NCBI GenBank assembly: GCA_964438995.1
Contig: CAYTMQ010000001.1
Coordinates: 558,001 to 622,000 of the forward strand
Length of the DNA: 64,000 bases
DNA from: JABMMZ01 sp964438995
GTDB taxonomy: Bacteria > Bacteroidota > Bacteroidia > NS11-12g > UBA955
Direction: 5' to 3'
Within the stretch, counting starts at the first letter, position 1. Every line of letters begins with the position of its first letter. A program made the translations under genes and the position numbers. Positions 42,061 to 52,025 of this stretch are shown piece after piece. A model generated the notes under the pieces. It did not search any database. It worked only from the letters and a program-made list of their open reading frames with translations, and had not been told where the DNA came from.

Positions 42061-45000
42061 ATGAATATTAAATTTACGCTTAAATCGTTACTACTGATCT
42101 TGATGAGTATCGGTTGTTTCCTCGGAGTAGAGGCTCAATCGAATTCAGGCTCGATTCGTGGTGTTGTTTACAGAGAGAAAAAGGTTAAAAAAGATGTACC
42201 TGTTATCCTCTTAAACGAGTATGGCGACTCTGTTAATGTGACAAAGTCGGAGCTCAATGGTGAGTACAACTTTAATAACGTCGTACCTGGTTCTTACTCT
42301 ATCAGAGTAAACATGGTTCAGGATGTTGAAAAAGGTTACTTAGGTTTTGAAGGTTCACTATTTGAGGTGACGTCAGAAGGTAAGAAGTATGATATCGAGT
42401 TATCGGCATATAATGTAAAAGAATTTGGTGGAACCACAGTAAGTGGGACTAAAACCAAAGAAAATGCTTTAAAGAAAACCGGAACATCTTCAACTACATC
42501 TGATAAAGATTTAAAGAAAACTGGACTTAGAGGTGGTGCTTCAATCGCTGCATATCAAGGTGGAACTACTCAAACCAGAAATGGTGTTGTAGGTAGAGGT
42601 TCTAGAACAGATGGTACTGCGGTGTTTATTGATGGTGTGAGAGTTAATAACGCATCTTTAGCACAATCAATGAACGGTCAAACCGAAGTTATGCAAGCTG
42701 GTATTCCTGCTCAATTTGGTGACTTCACTGGTTTGGGTATCAATATCACCACAAAAGGTGGAACCATTTCTGCAAGAAAAGCAGCGTCATTAGAAGTAAG
42801 AAGCAGCAGTATGTTTAATCCATACCACTCTAACTTAATTGAAGGTTTCTATGCTGCTCCAATTTTATGGAAAATTAATCCAGACTACAAAAAAGGCAAA
42901 AGTTCTATTAAAAGAATTCCAGTTGCTTCAATGAATTTTGGTGCAAACTTCTCATACATCCGCGAACCTAGTCCGTCTTACATTGGATACTACGTGATTA
43001 AAGACGATGTATTAGCCAACTTAGAAAAAAATCCTTTATTAATCAATAAAGATGGTGCATTCGTAAATGCAGCTTCTTATTTAACAGAAAATGATTACGA
43101 TTTGGTTAAAGTAAGACCAAATGTCTATGCATTGAGCACCAACGCCAACGCGAAATTCGATTTCAAATTATCTTCATTGGCTACATTATCAGTATTTGGT
43201 AACTTTGCTTACTCTCAAGGTGTAAATGGTGGTAACAACATCATGGCTTACAAATCAAATCCATTCTCAAGCAGTACTTATACTTTAGGTTATGTAAAAT
43301 ATACCCAATCATTTAAAGGTCCAGATTCTGCAGCAAGAGCTTCAAGAACGACTTTAAACAATACCACATTTACATTGCGTTTCGACTACCAGTCTACGTG
43401 GGCTAAGTCTATGGACAACGACCACAGAGACAATGTATTTGATTATGGTTATATCGGTTCATTCAAACACTATCCAACAGAATTCTATTCTTATTATGGT
43501 AATACCAACAATCCAACTGGTCAATCTAGAAAATTCATTGATCAAAATGGTGATACAGTTTACCTAAGAAACTTCTGGGAACAAACTGGTTTCAGAGATA
43601 CTGCTATCAGATTCTCTCAAGCTGACATCAATACTGTTAGAGGTAACTACACTTCAGCATTGTTTGATAAATACAGAGAATTCGGTGCAAACGTAACAAG
43701 TGACGCTCAAATCTTACAAGGTTTAGGTTTGTTAAACGGTTACAGTCCTAACAACGTTTACTCTTTATGGAACACTCCAGGTACCCCATTATCTGGTTAC
43801 AGCAAATCTCAAAGCGAACGTTACACATTGTTTGCTATGGGTGAAACAGAAGTAAAAGGTGCATTGAACTCATCTAAGAAGGCTGCTTCTGGTCACAAAT
43901 TGCAATTTGGTATTCAGTACGAACAATCAGTAGCAAGAGGATATGGCTTAGGTGCAACTAACCTTTGGAGATTAATGTATCAATACGCTAACAGTCACAT
44001 TGCAGAGTTGGATAAATCTAATCCAATTGTTTCTTATGATGCAAATGGCGTTTTCCAAGATACAATTCGTTACAACCGTTTAGTCAACACAGCTAAACAA
44101 TCTAACTTCGATAAAAATTTCAGAAACAAATTGATTTCTGAAGGTGCAGTAGATGTTTATGGTAAAAAAGTGAACGACCAAACCTTTATAGATATAAATT
44201 CTTACAAACCTTCAGACTTCTCATTGAACATGTTTAGTGCTGATGAGTTGTTAAACAATGGTAGTGCGATTGTTCAATACTATGGTTACGACCATTTAGG
44301 AAATAAGTTAAGAGGCAAACCAAGTGTTAACGACTTCTTACAAGATCCTAGCAGAAAAATTGGTGCATTCATGCCTATATATACAGCAGCTTGGTTCCAA
44401 GACCAATTCAACTTCAAAGATTTGGAATTCAGATTGGGATTGCGTTTAGAAAGATACGATGCTAACCAATCAGTATTAAAAGATCCATATTCATTGTATC
44501 CAGTAAAACAGAAAGGTGAAGTAAGCGAATTAGACGGTGTTGCTGTTAAGCACCCTGACAATATTGGTGACGACTACGCTGTATACGTGGATGATGTTAA
44601 GAACCCTAGAAAGATTTTAGGTTACAGAAAAGACAACGTTTGGTACGATGAAAATGGTACTCAATTGTCTTCACCTGATTATATCGCAAACAGAACCAGC
44701 AATGGTAAAATTGCTCCTTACTTAGTAGATCCAAACAATCAAAATGTTACTGCAGAGTCTTTCAAAGACTACAAACCAAAAGTGAACATTTTACCACGTA
44801 TTTTCTTCAAATTCCCTTTGAACGACAAATCATTGTTCTACGCATCTTACGACGTATTGGCACAAAGACCATCTGCTAACTTTGCTACCATCGATGATTA
44901 TGTGTTCATGACACAAAAAGCAACTGATGCGATTAGCAACCCAGCATTGACTTCAAGATTGACAACTGACTACCAAATTGGTTTCAGACAACAGTTGTCA

Positions 45001-45873
45001 CCAAGCACATTGTTAAACTTCATTTCTTACTATAGAGAAACTAGAAACGATATCAGTGCTTTCCAATACAACAACGCTTATCCTATCACGTACATTTCTT
45101 ATAACAACTTAGACTTCTCTACAGTAAAAGGTTTGATTGTTGAAATGAACTACGCTAGTGAAAAGAACATCTCGTTAACAGGTAACTATACTTTGCAGTT
45201 TGCTGATGGTACAGGTTCTAACGTTAACTCTCAAAGAGCATTGATTGCATCAAACCAACCTAACTTAAGATCATTATTCCCATTGGGTGATTTGGATATC
45301 CGTCACCAATTGAAAGCTATTTTCAACTGGGAATTCTTCGATGGTAAAGGTGCAACTGCTAAATTAAAAGAGAAAAGAAAATACTATGGTCCAATCATTG
45401 GAAAAACCAAAATTTTCTCAAACACCAACTTTAACTTAATCTTCACTGCGACTTCAGGTTTGCCATATACAGCAACATCACAACCAGTGCAATTAGGTTC
45501 TGTAGACAGAGCGCCAATCAAAGGTTCACCATGGGGTTCTAGATTGCCATGGCAGTTAAACACCAACTTAAACATCCAAAAAGATGTTCCTTTGAATTGG
45601 AAAAACAAAGACGGTAAATCTAAAGGTGCATATATGCAAGTATATTTCTACTGTACCAATTTGTTCAACACAAAAATTGTATACTCTGTAAATCCATATA
45701 CAGGTGCAGTTGACGACGACGGTTTCTTGAACTCACCAAAAGGTCAACAAGCTTTACAAAATCAATTGAGCGCTGACGCTTATAGCTTCTACTATAAAAC
45801 AGCTGTAAACAGTCCGTTCAACTACCAAACTCCAAGAATGATGTATTTAGGAGCTAAAATTTATTTCCAATAA
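42061..45873 (+). CDS. TonB-dependent receptor-like protein with CarboxypepD_reg domain
   Basis: The 1270-residue protein has a signal peptide (ending near VEAQ, residue 26), a carboxypeptidase-regulatory-like domain (GSIRGVVYREKKVKKDVPVI... about 30-115), a reduced plug (TKTKENALKKTGTSSTTSDK, FIDGVRVNNASL, EVMQAGIPAQFGDF, GLGINITTKGGT) and a long barrel ending in MMYLGAKIYFQ. It is the first gene of an operon with a giant T9SS cargo and a PorV/PorQ-like protein. Codon use favours AAC, TTC, TAC and GAC far more than neighbouring genes, as in highly expressed genes. It may be part of a surface transport or assembly unit for the cargo. Confidence 0.88.
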   Translation: MNIKFTLKSLLLILMSIGCFLGVEAQSNSGSIRGVVYREKKVKKDVPVILLNEYGDSVNVTKSELNGEYNFNNVVPGSYSIRVNMVQDVEKGYLGFEGSLFEVTSEGKKYDIELSAYNVKEFGGTTVSGTKTKENALKKTGTSSTTSDKDLKKTGLRGGASIAAYQGGTTQTRNGVVGRGSRTDGTAVFIDGVRVNNASLAQSMNGQTEVMQAGIPAQFGDFTGLGINITTKGGTISARKAASLEVRSSSMFNPYHSNLIEGFYAAPILWKINPDYKKGKSSIKRIPVASMNFGANFSYIREPSPSYIGYYVIKDDVLANLEKNPLLINKDGAFVNAASYLTENDYDLVKVRPNVYALSTNANAKFDFKLSSLATLSVFGNFAYSQGVNGGNNIMAYKSNPFSSSTYTLGYVKYTQSFKGPDSAARASRTTLNNTTFTLRFDYQSTWAKSMDNDHRDNVFDYGYIGSFKHYPTEFYSYYGNTNNPTGQSRKFIDQNGDTVYLRNFWEQTGFRDTAIRFSQADINTVRGNYTSALFDKYREFGANVTSDAQILQGLGLLNGYSPNNVYSLWNTPGTPLSGYSKSQSERYTLFAMGETEVKGALNSSKKAASGHKLQFGIQYEQSVARGYGLGATNLWRLMYQYANSHIAELDKSNPIVSYDANGVFQDTIRYNRLVNTAKQSNFDKNFRNKLISEGAVDVYGKKVNDQTFIDINSYKPSDFSLNMFSADELLNNGSAIVQYYGYDHLGNKLRGKPSVNDFLQDPSRKIGAFMPIYTAAWFQDQFNFKDLEFRLGLRLERYDANQSVLKDPYSLYPVKQKGEVSELDGVAVKHPDNIGDDYAVYVDDVKNPRKILGYRKDNVWYDENGTQLSSPDYIANRTSNGKIAPYLVDPNNQNVTAESFKDYKPKVNILPRIFFKFPLNDKSLFYASYDVLAQRPSANFATIDDYVFMTQKATDAISNPALTSRLTTDYQIGFRQQLSPSTLLNFISYYRETRNDISAFQYNNAYPITYISYNNLDFSTVKGLIVEMNYASEKNISLTGNYTLQFADGTGSNVNSQRALIASNQPNLRSLFPLGDLDIRHQLKAIFNWEFFDGKGATAKLKEKRKYYGPIIGKTKIFSNTNFNLIFTATSGLPYTATSQPVQLGSVDRAPIKGSPWGSRLPWQLNTNLNIQKDVPLNWKNKDGKSKGAYMQVYFYCTNLFNTKIVYSVNPYTGAVDDDGFLNSPKGQQALQNQLSADAYSFYYKTAVNSPFNYQTPRMMYLGAKIYFQ

Positions 45874-45903
45874 CAACCAACTATTTAAATTAAGAGAAAG
45901 AAT

Positions 45904-48900
45904 ATGAAAAGTGTTTATCTTAGATTTGGATGGATGTCAGCCTTAGTCTTAATGACTTTGACAGCAAACGCTGCAGAGATTAAGAATCTTACTCTAAGAA
46001 AAGGCGGCTCTACCAATAATTCTAAAAACGGAGGAATGGCAGAATTTGCCAATACATGTAAATCAGCCTCTCAGAGTGCTGACTTAGATATCAATAACGT
46101 TCGTACCAGAATTTTAAATGGTGGTGACATGTGGTGGGATTTGAACAACCCTAAATATGAAATACCTAAAGTAACGGATGCAAACAGTGTTAGAAAACAT
46201 TCGTTGTTCTCTGGTGCTCTTTGGATTGGTGGTCTTGGTAGAGGCGACGGTAACTTGCGTATGGCGGCTATGACTTACCGTCAACGTGGTAACGACTTCT
46301 GGCCAGGTACTTTGGATATGAACGACGTAAGTACTGATCCTTCTCGTTGCGAATCTTGGGACAAAATGTTCAAAGTAACAAGAGAAGAAATCATCAGACA
46401 ACAAACTTCAGGTAATGCTGATTTGGCTAAAAACGTTTTAGAATGGCCAGCATTTGGTAATTCTTCAACCCCTTTCGCTAGCAATCAAACCAATCAATTA
46501 GCGCCGTTCTTTGATGTTGACGCTAATGGTGTATACAACCCTTACATTGGTGATTATCCGATTCTTGACCCTTCAAGAACTCCTGACAAAAATTTGCCAA
46601 AAGACCAACCTGATCAAATGATTTGGTTCGTATACAACGATAGAGGTAACGTGCACTCTGAAACAGGTGGTATTCCAATCGGTTTAGAATTGCAAACTAC
46701 TGCTTTCGCTTTCGAAACAAATGATGAGGTGAACAACATGACCTTCTACAGAACGACCATCGTTAATAGAGGTTTTGAAAATTTAGATGAAACATACTTT
46801 GGTGAATGGGTAGACGCTGACTTAGGTAACTACTCTGACGACTATGTTGGTTGTGACGTAGGCAGAAGCTTAGGATACTGTTACAATGGTGATGACAACG
46901 ACGAAGGTGTACTTGGTTATGGTTTAAATCCTCCAAGTGTTGGTGTTGACTTTTTCCAAGGTCCAAAAGATACTAGCGGAATTGAGTTAGGAATGGGCGC
47001 TTTCGTATACTACAATAATACAAGTGACCCAGTAAATGGTAACCCAGATAACGCTATTGACTTCTATAACCTTTTAAAAGGTAACTGGATGAATGGTGTT
47101 TGTATGAAATATGGTGGTAACGGTGTTAATGGTAGCTTATGTACTAAATACATGTTCGATGATGGTACAAACCCTGCTACTGCTAGTCAACCAAAATGGA
47201 CTGAAAAATCTGCAGGTAACCAACCTGGTGACAGACGTTTCTTACAATCTGCTGGTCCTTTTACTTTAAAACCAGGTGCTGTTAACACAGTAACTGTAGG
47301 TGTTGTTTGGGCAAAAACTACTTCAGGTGGTGCAACAGGTTCTTTAGGCCTATTGAAATTAGCATCTGATAAAGCTCAAAAATTATTCAACAACAAATTC
47401 GATTTACCTGATGGTCCTGAGCCTCCAACAGTGGAAATTCAAGAGTTAGAAAACGAATTGGTTTTGAAATTCTTAAATACTGACGTTACAGAAAATTATA
47501 AAGAAGACATTAAAAACGAAGCCAATCAAACCATTGAATACAAATTCCAAGGTTACATGGTGTACCAATTGAAAGATGGTACGGTGTCTAACTCAGAATT
47601 GAATGATATTGAAAAAGCAAGATTGGTGTTGCAATGCGACGTTAAAGATGGTATATCTACCATGATTAACCAAGAGTACGATGCGGATGTATCTGCTAAC
47701 GTACCGAAACTTAAAGTTAATGGAGCAAACGTAGGTATCAACCACACATTCTCTATTAAAGAAGATGCATTTGCTGCCGGTTCTAACAAATCACTTGTAA
47801 ACTTCAAAACATACAATTACCTAATTATTGCATATGGTTATCCTTCAAATGACCCACAAAAATTAGAAGCAGTTCAATTCCTTGCAGGAAGAAACACTGT
47901 TAAAATTTCAGGATATCCTCACAAATCAGAACCAGAATTTGGTGGTAGTGGCATCCAAGCTGGTTATGGCGATGGTCCAATGCTTAAACAAATGTCAGGT
48001 AGAGGTAATGGTGGAATGGTATTAGAATTTACCAAAGAAACCATAGATAGAATTTTAGCCAATAATGTTGACAACGAACCTGTATATATGGGAGGTAATG
48101 GTCCAGTGAAAATTAAAGTAGTTGACCCTCTATTGGTGCCAAAAGCTGATTTTGAATTTAGATTTATAGAAAAAAATCCAGTGCCTGCTAAAGGTGGTTC
48201 TTTGAAATATCAAGATTCAATCAACGCTAAATCACATTGGGTATTAACCAACTTAACAACTGGCGAATCAGTTTATGCGGATGGTACTATTGAAAATAAA
48301 ATTGAGACAGTACAAGGTAAAGTAAGCTTTGGTGGTGCAACAAAAACCATCAACAACTTAAGAGATTGGGGATTGGCAGTTGAAATTCAACAAGTGCCTT
48401 CTCCTGGTAGAAATCCTTATGGCGAACCTACAAATGGTTTCTTAGGATTCAACGTAACATTTGCTGATGACAACCAACGTTGGTTAACAGCAGTAACAGA
48501 TGTTGATGCTGATTACAACCCGTTCAACTGGATTCGTTCAGGTACAAGTGGATTGTCAGCTGCTAGCTTAGATCCGTATTTACACGATTTCTATTCTGAC
48601 TTCGATCCAAATCACACAGGTAACGATGCTTACGATCCATATGAAGCATTTGAGAAAATTTGGGACAGAAGAATTGCGCCATATGCTTTATGTGCAAGAA
48701 CTGAAGGTCCGAATGCAAGCAACGGAGCAGTATTATACAATCCAGCTTGGAAAGGTTCTCAAGTAACAGATAATCCTATATCAGAATTGGCAAGTGTACA
48801 ATTGGTCATCACTCCTGATGTTAGAAAATGGACAAGATGTGTGGTATTAGAAATGGCAGAGGACAAAGATTTAAGTGAAGGCAATATGGAGAAATTCAAC

Positions 48901-49839
48901 ATGCGTTATCACACTTCAAAACGTCCAACATATAATGCAGCTGATGGTTCATTAACTGGTTGGGTAGACGAGCCTGGTGATATGGGTAGATCATATTTCC
49001 CAGGTTATGCTATCAACTTAGAAACTGGTGAAAGATTAAATATCATGTTTGGTGAAGATTCATATTTACCAGAAACAGAAGGTGGTAAAGACATGATTTG
49101 GAATCCAACTGGTAAATATTCTGATGGTACTTACTATTACTTTGGTGGTAAACACAACATTTATATCATGGGAAGTTACGTAGGTATGTCTTCAAGAATT
49201 TATAAAGGCCCAGCTTATGACGAAGGTGCTGCTTATCAAGCATTATTGAAAACTACTGGTCCAAACTTATCTCCATCTCAAACAGACAAACGTAAAGTGA
49301 TGTCTCAAGCAATGTGGGTAATTCCAGCTATGACTGCACCAAGCTTTAGCTTAACTAAAGGCAACCTTAAAGGTGTAATTCCGACAGAAGTAAAAATCAC
49401 TTTGAATATGCGCAAACCATATACTAAAAATGTAGCAGGTGGTGATAGCACATATTTACCAAGATATACTTTCTCTACAGAAAGCATCTACAACAATATC
49501 AATCAAGAGACTGGTAAAGTAGCTGTAGATAAAATCAATGTTGTTCCTAATCCATATTACGCTACCAGCGGTTATGAGTCAAGTGCAATTGATTCAAGAG
49601 TAAAAATCACAAACTTGCCTCCAAAAGCTACCATTTCAATTTACACATTGAATGGTACATTGGTAAGAAGAATCCAAAAAGACGATCAAGAAACGTTTGT
49701 TGATTGGGATTTGAAAAACAACGGTAAGGTTCCTGTGGCCAGTGGTTTCTATATCATCCACGTAGATTGTGGTGATTTGGGAGAGAAGATTTTGAAATGG
49801 TATGGCGTAATGCGTCAATTAGATTTGGACACTTATTAA
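45904..49839 (+). CDS. Very large secreted surface protein with T9SS-type C-terminus
   Basis: The 1311-residue protein begins with a signal peptide (ending near NAAE, residue 24). The body has Asp/Asn-rich stretches (FDVDANGVYNPYIGDYP, DYNPFNW, DPNHTGNDAYDPYE) like Ca2+-binding surface proteins. The C-terminus holds INVVPNPYY near residue 1217, then VKITNLPPKATISIYTLNGT and GFYIIHVDCGDLGEKILKWY, a FlgD/T9SS-type Ig-like sorting domain. It is followed 21 bp later by a PorV/PorQ-family gene and shares the strong codon bias of the operon. Likely an abundant outer-surface protein; no enzyme motif recognised. Confidence 0.85.
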   Translation: MKSVYLRFGWMSALVLMTLTANAAEIKNLTLRKGGSTNNSKNGGMAEFANTCKSASQSADLDINNVRTRILNGGDMWWDLNNPKYEIPKVTDANSVRKHSLFSGALWIGGLGRGDGNLRMAAMTYRQRGNDFWPGTLDMNDVSTDPSRCESWDKMFKVTREEIIRQQTSGNADLAKNVLEWPAFGNSSTPFASNQTNQLAPFFDVDANGVYNPYIGDYPILDPSRTPDKNLPKDQPDQMIWFVYNDRGNVHSETGGIPIGLELQTTAFAFETNDEVNNMTFYRTTIVNRGFENLDETYFGEWVDADLGNYSDDYVGCDVGRSLGYCYNGDDNDEGVLGYGLNPPSVGVDFFQGPKDTSGIELGMGAFVYYNNTSDPVNGNPDNAIDFYNLLKGNWMNGVCMKYGGNGVNGSLCTKYMFDDGTNPATASQPKWTEKSAGNQPGDRRFLQSAGPFTLKPGAVNTVTVGVVWAKTTSGGATGSLGLLKLASDKAQKLFNNKFDLPDGPEPPTVEIQELENELVLKFLNTDVTENYKEDIKNEANQTIEYKFQGYMVYQLKDGTVSNSELNDIEKARLVLQCDVKDGISTMINQEYDADVSANVPKLKVNGANVGINHTFSIKEDAFAAGSNKSLVNFKTYNYLIIAYGYPSNDPQKLEAVQFLAGRNTVKISGYPHKSEPEFGGSGIQAGYGDGPMLKQMSGRGNGGMVLEFTKETIDRILANNVDNEPVYMGGNGPVKIKVVDPLLVPKADFEFRFIEKNPVPAKGGSLKYQDSINAKSHWVLTNLTTGESVYADGTIENKIETVQGKVSFGGATKTINNLRDWGLAVEIQQVPSPGRNPYGEPTNGFLGFNVTFADDNQRWLTAVTDVDADYNPFNWIRSGTSGLSAASLDPYLHDFYSDFDPNHTGNDAYDPYEAFEKIWDRRIAPYALCARTEGPNASNGAVLYNPAWKGSQVTDNPISELASVQLVITPDVRKWTRCVVLEMAEDKDLSEGNMEKFNMRYHTSKRPTYNAADGSLTGWVDEPGDMGRSYFPGYAINLETGERLNIMFGEDSYLPETEGGKDMIWNPTGKYSDGTYYYFGGKHNIYIMGSYVGMSSRIYKGPAYDEGAAYQALLKTTGPNLSPSQTDKRKVMSQAMWVIPAMTAPSFSLTKGNLKGVIPTEVKITLNMRKPYTKNVAGGDSTYLPRYTFSTESIYNNINQETGKVAVDKINVVPNPYYATSGYESSAIDSRVKITNLPPKATISIYTLNGTLVRRIQKDDQETFVDWDLKNNGKVPVASGFYIIHVDCGDLGEKILKWYGVMRQLDLDTY

Positions 49840-49860
49840 ACTTAATTTAGAAGAATCAGT

Positions 49861-50988
49861 ATGAGAAAGAATATAATTTTAGCAATCACCATGTTATGTG
49901 CAAGTGCAGGATACGCACAGTTATCTGCACCAGCAAGAACCGGTCAATACGGTTTCACACAACTAATGGTGAATGGATGGGCACAATCAAGTGGTATGGG
50001 TAACGCCAATTCTGCTGGTGTTTCTGGAGTGGAATCATTCCATTGGAACATTGCAGGTCTTGGTAAAGTAAACAAAACTGAGCTTGCATTTAGCAGATCA
50101 GCTTGGTTAGTTGGTACCGGTATTAGCATCAATTCGTTTGGTTTTGCTCAAGCAGTAGGAGAATCAGGAGTATTGGGAATGAGTGTTTCTTCATTCTCAC
50201 TAGGTCAAATTCCTATCACCACATACGACCAACCAGATGGCGGAATTGGAACTTACAAAGCTTCAATCAGTAACATTAATTTAGGATATGCTTATAACTT
50301 CGGTGAAAAAATTTCAGCGGGCTTAAACGTTAAGTTGGCTTCTGAATCAACACCAGACGTTAGAGTGAGCGCAGTAGCTATTGACGCAGGTTTGCAATAC
50401 GCTGACTTGATGTCTAAGAAAACTGAGAAATACAAAAACGCTTCAACCAATCCAGCAGCTGCAAGAGCTTCTGATATCCGTTTCGGTGTAAGTATTAAGA
50501 ATTTAGGTACAGACGTAAGATACTATGGTGACGGTTTAGCTGCTAAATCAAACATCGATGGTAAATCGTATACCCAAACAACATTGCAACGTTCTGATAA
50601 AACGCCATTGCCTTCGTTCATCAACATCGGTGTAGCATACGACTTTAGATTGGATACCGAAAAAGATAAGTACTGGCACAGATTGACAACCGCTTTGAGT
50701 TTTACAAGTAACACCGCTGCTCCTAACCAAACCGCTTTTGGTTTAGAATACGCTTACAAAGAAATGTTGATGTTGAGAGCTGGTTACAACTACGAAAAAG
50801 GTATTTTGAAGTATGAAACTAGAAACAATGCCTATACAGGTATGAATATGGGTGCTACTGTTCAATTTCCAGTAAATAAAGTTGAAAAAGGTGAAACTCC
50901 AACTTACCTAGGTGTAGATTATTCATACAGAAGTACTAACCCATTTTCTGGAACACATACTTTTGGTTTAAGAATTCTAATCAACTAA
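49861..50988 (+). CDS. PorV/PorQ-family outer-membrane protein
   Basis: A 375-residue beta-barrel with signal peptide (ending near GYAQ, residue 20). After it comes ARTGQYGFTQLMVNGWAQSS and GMGNANSAGVSGVESFHWNI, the opening typical of PorV/PorQ/UPF0164 proteins (a Gly-Met-Gly run, then the Asn-Pro or Asn-Ile-Ala block). The barrel ends in a FSGTHTFGLRILIN strand. In T9SS, PorV carries cargo from the translocon to the attachment complex; here the gene directly follows a T9SS cargo gene, so it may serve that cargo. A strong terminator follows. Confidence 0.85.
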   Translation: MRKNIILAITMLCASAGYAQLSAPARTGQYGFTQLMVNGWAQSSGMGNANSAGVSGVESFHWNIAGLGKVNKTELAFSRSAWLVGTGISINSFGFAQAVGESGVLGMSVSSFSLGQIPITTYDQPDGGIGTYKASISNINLGYAYNFGEKISAGLNVKLASESTPDVRVSAVAIDAGLQYADLMSKKTEKYKNASTNPAAARASDIRFGVSIKNLGTDVRYYGDGLAAKSNIDGKSYTQTTLQRSDKTPLPSFINIGVAYDFRLDTEKDKYWHRLTTALSFTSNTAAPNQTAFGLEYAYKEMLMLRAGYNYEKGILKYETRNNAYTGMNMGATVQFPVNKVEKGETPTYLGVDYSYRSTNPFSGTHTFGLRILIN

Positions 50989-51004
50989 TTAAAATATTTT
51001 TTAT

Positions 51005-51050
51005 TAACTTTGCGCAAGTGCTTTCATTTTGGAAGCACTTGTTTTTTTTT
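51005..51050 (+). terminator. Operon terminator with the greA -7 box directly in front
   Basis: CAAGTGCTT (51015-51023) and AAGCACTTG (51033-51041) make a perfect 9-bp stem with a 9-base loop, followed by nine T (51042-51050). It ends the three-gene surface operon. A TAACTTTG box (TAnnTTTG) sits at 51005-51012, immediately before the hairpin, so transcripts for greA would start near 51019, inside the left arm, and would not form the full stem. Confidence 0.85.
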
Positions 51051-51067
51051 AAAAAGCTATATCAACC

Positions 51068-51541
51068 ATGAGTGAAATCGTTTATTTAACCAAAGAGGGA
51101 TACGACAACTTAAAAAAGGAAATCGAATACTTACAAAAGGTTCAGAGGCCTGCTATCAGTGCCCAAATCGCAGAAGCAAGAGATAAAGGTGATTTATCCG
51201 AGAATGCCGAGTATGATGCTGCAAAAGAAGCTCAAGGCTTGCTTGAAGCCAAAATTGCAAAGTTGAACGAGATGTTCGCTAACGCTAGAATCATTGATGA
51301 AAGCAAATTGGATAATTCTAAAGTCAATTTGCTTAGCAAAGTGAAAGTTAAAAACTTGAACGCTAATAGAGAAATGGAATACATGATTGTTTCTGAAAAA
51401 GAAGCAGATATGAAACTTGGTAAGATTTCTAGTAAATCAGCTATTGGTGCTGGTTTAATTGGCAAATCTAAAGGTGATGTTGTAGAAATTCATGTGCCTG
51501 CTGGCGTTGTTAAGCTAGAGATTCTTTCTATCTCTCTATAG
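51068..51541 (+). CDS. greA: Transcription elongation factor GreA
   Basis: The 157-residue protein has the N-terminal coiled coil (residues 1-75, with GDLSENAEYDAAKE carrying the acidic tip that reaches the polymerase active site) and the C-terminal FKBP-like domain (IGAGLIGKSKGDVVEIHVPAG). GreA makes the polymerase cut backtracked RNA. Length is usual for the family. It is followed after 4 bp by the HIT gene, so they are likely one transcript. The promoter appears to lie inside the terminator region of the preceding operon. Confidence 0.97.
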   Translation: MSEIVYLTKEGYDNLKKEIEYLQKVQRPAISAQIAEARDKGDLSENAEYDAAKEAQGLLEAKIAKLNEMFANARIIDESKLDNSKVNLLSKVKVKNLNANREMEYMIVSEKEADMKLGKISSKSAIGAGLIGKSKGDVVEIHVPAGVVKLEILSISL

Positions 51542-51545
51542 TCTT

Positions 51546-51944
51546 ATGTCTACCATTTTTTCAAAAATCATAGCTGGTGAAATACCTTGCTACAAACTTG
51601 CAGAAAATGATCAATTTTTGTCGTTTTTGGATGTCAATCCAGTGGCAAAAGGGCATGCTTTAGTCATTCCCAAAAATGCTGTCGATTATATTTTTGATAT
51701 GGATGATGCGGTTTTAGCTCATATGCATGTTTTTGCAAAGAAAGTCGCCATTGCTGTCAAAAAAGTTGTGCCATGTAAAAAAATCGGTGTGGCTGTGGTT
51801 GGATTAGAAGTGCCTCACGCCCACATTCATCTGATTCCAATGAACACAATAGGGGATATGAATTTTACAGGAGAACGTGTAAAATTGACATCAGAAGAGT
51901 ATGCTGAATTGGCTAATGCCATTTCAGAAGCATTTAATTCATAA
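51546..51944 (+). CDS. HIT-family nucleotide hydrolase
   Basis: The 132-residue protein has the histidine triad HAHIHLIP (H91, H93, H95) and the family opening TIFSKIIAGEIPCYKL with FLDVNPVAKGHALVIPK. Members hydrolyse AMP-lysine, AMP-NH2 or dinucleotide polyphosphates. The gene is coupled to greA (4-bp gap), a pairing I recall from many Bacteroidota. Substrate is not predictable by eye. Confidence 0.95.
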   Translation: MSTIFSKIIAGEIPCYKLAENDQFLSFLDVNPVAKGHALVIPKNAVDYIFDMDDAVLAHMHVFAKKVAIAVKKVVPCKKIGVAVVGLEVPHAHIHLIPMNTIGDMNFTGERVKLTSEEYAELANAISEAFNS

Positions 51945-52025
51945 TTTGATTTCTAATTTTAAGGCTTTTATCGACATGATAGTGCCTATTTGTAACAAAT
52001 TGCATAAAATTGCGTTACAGCTAAA

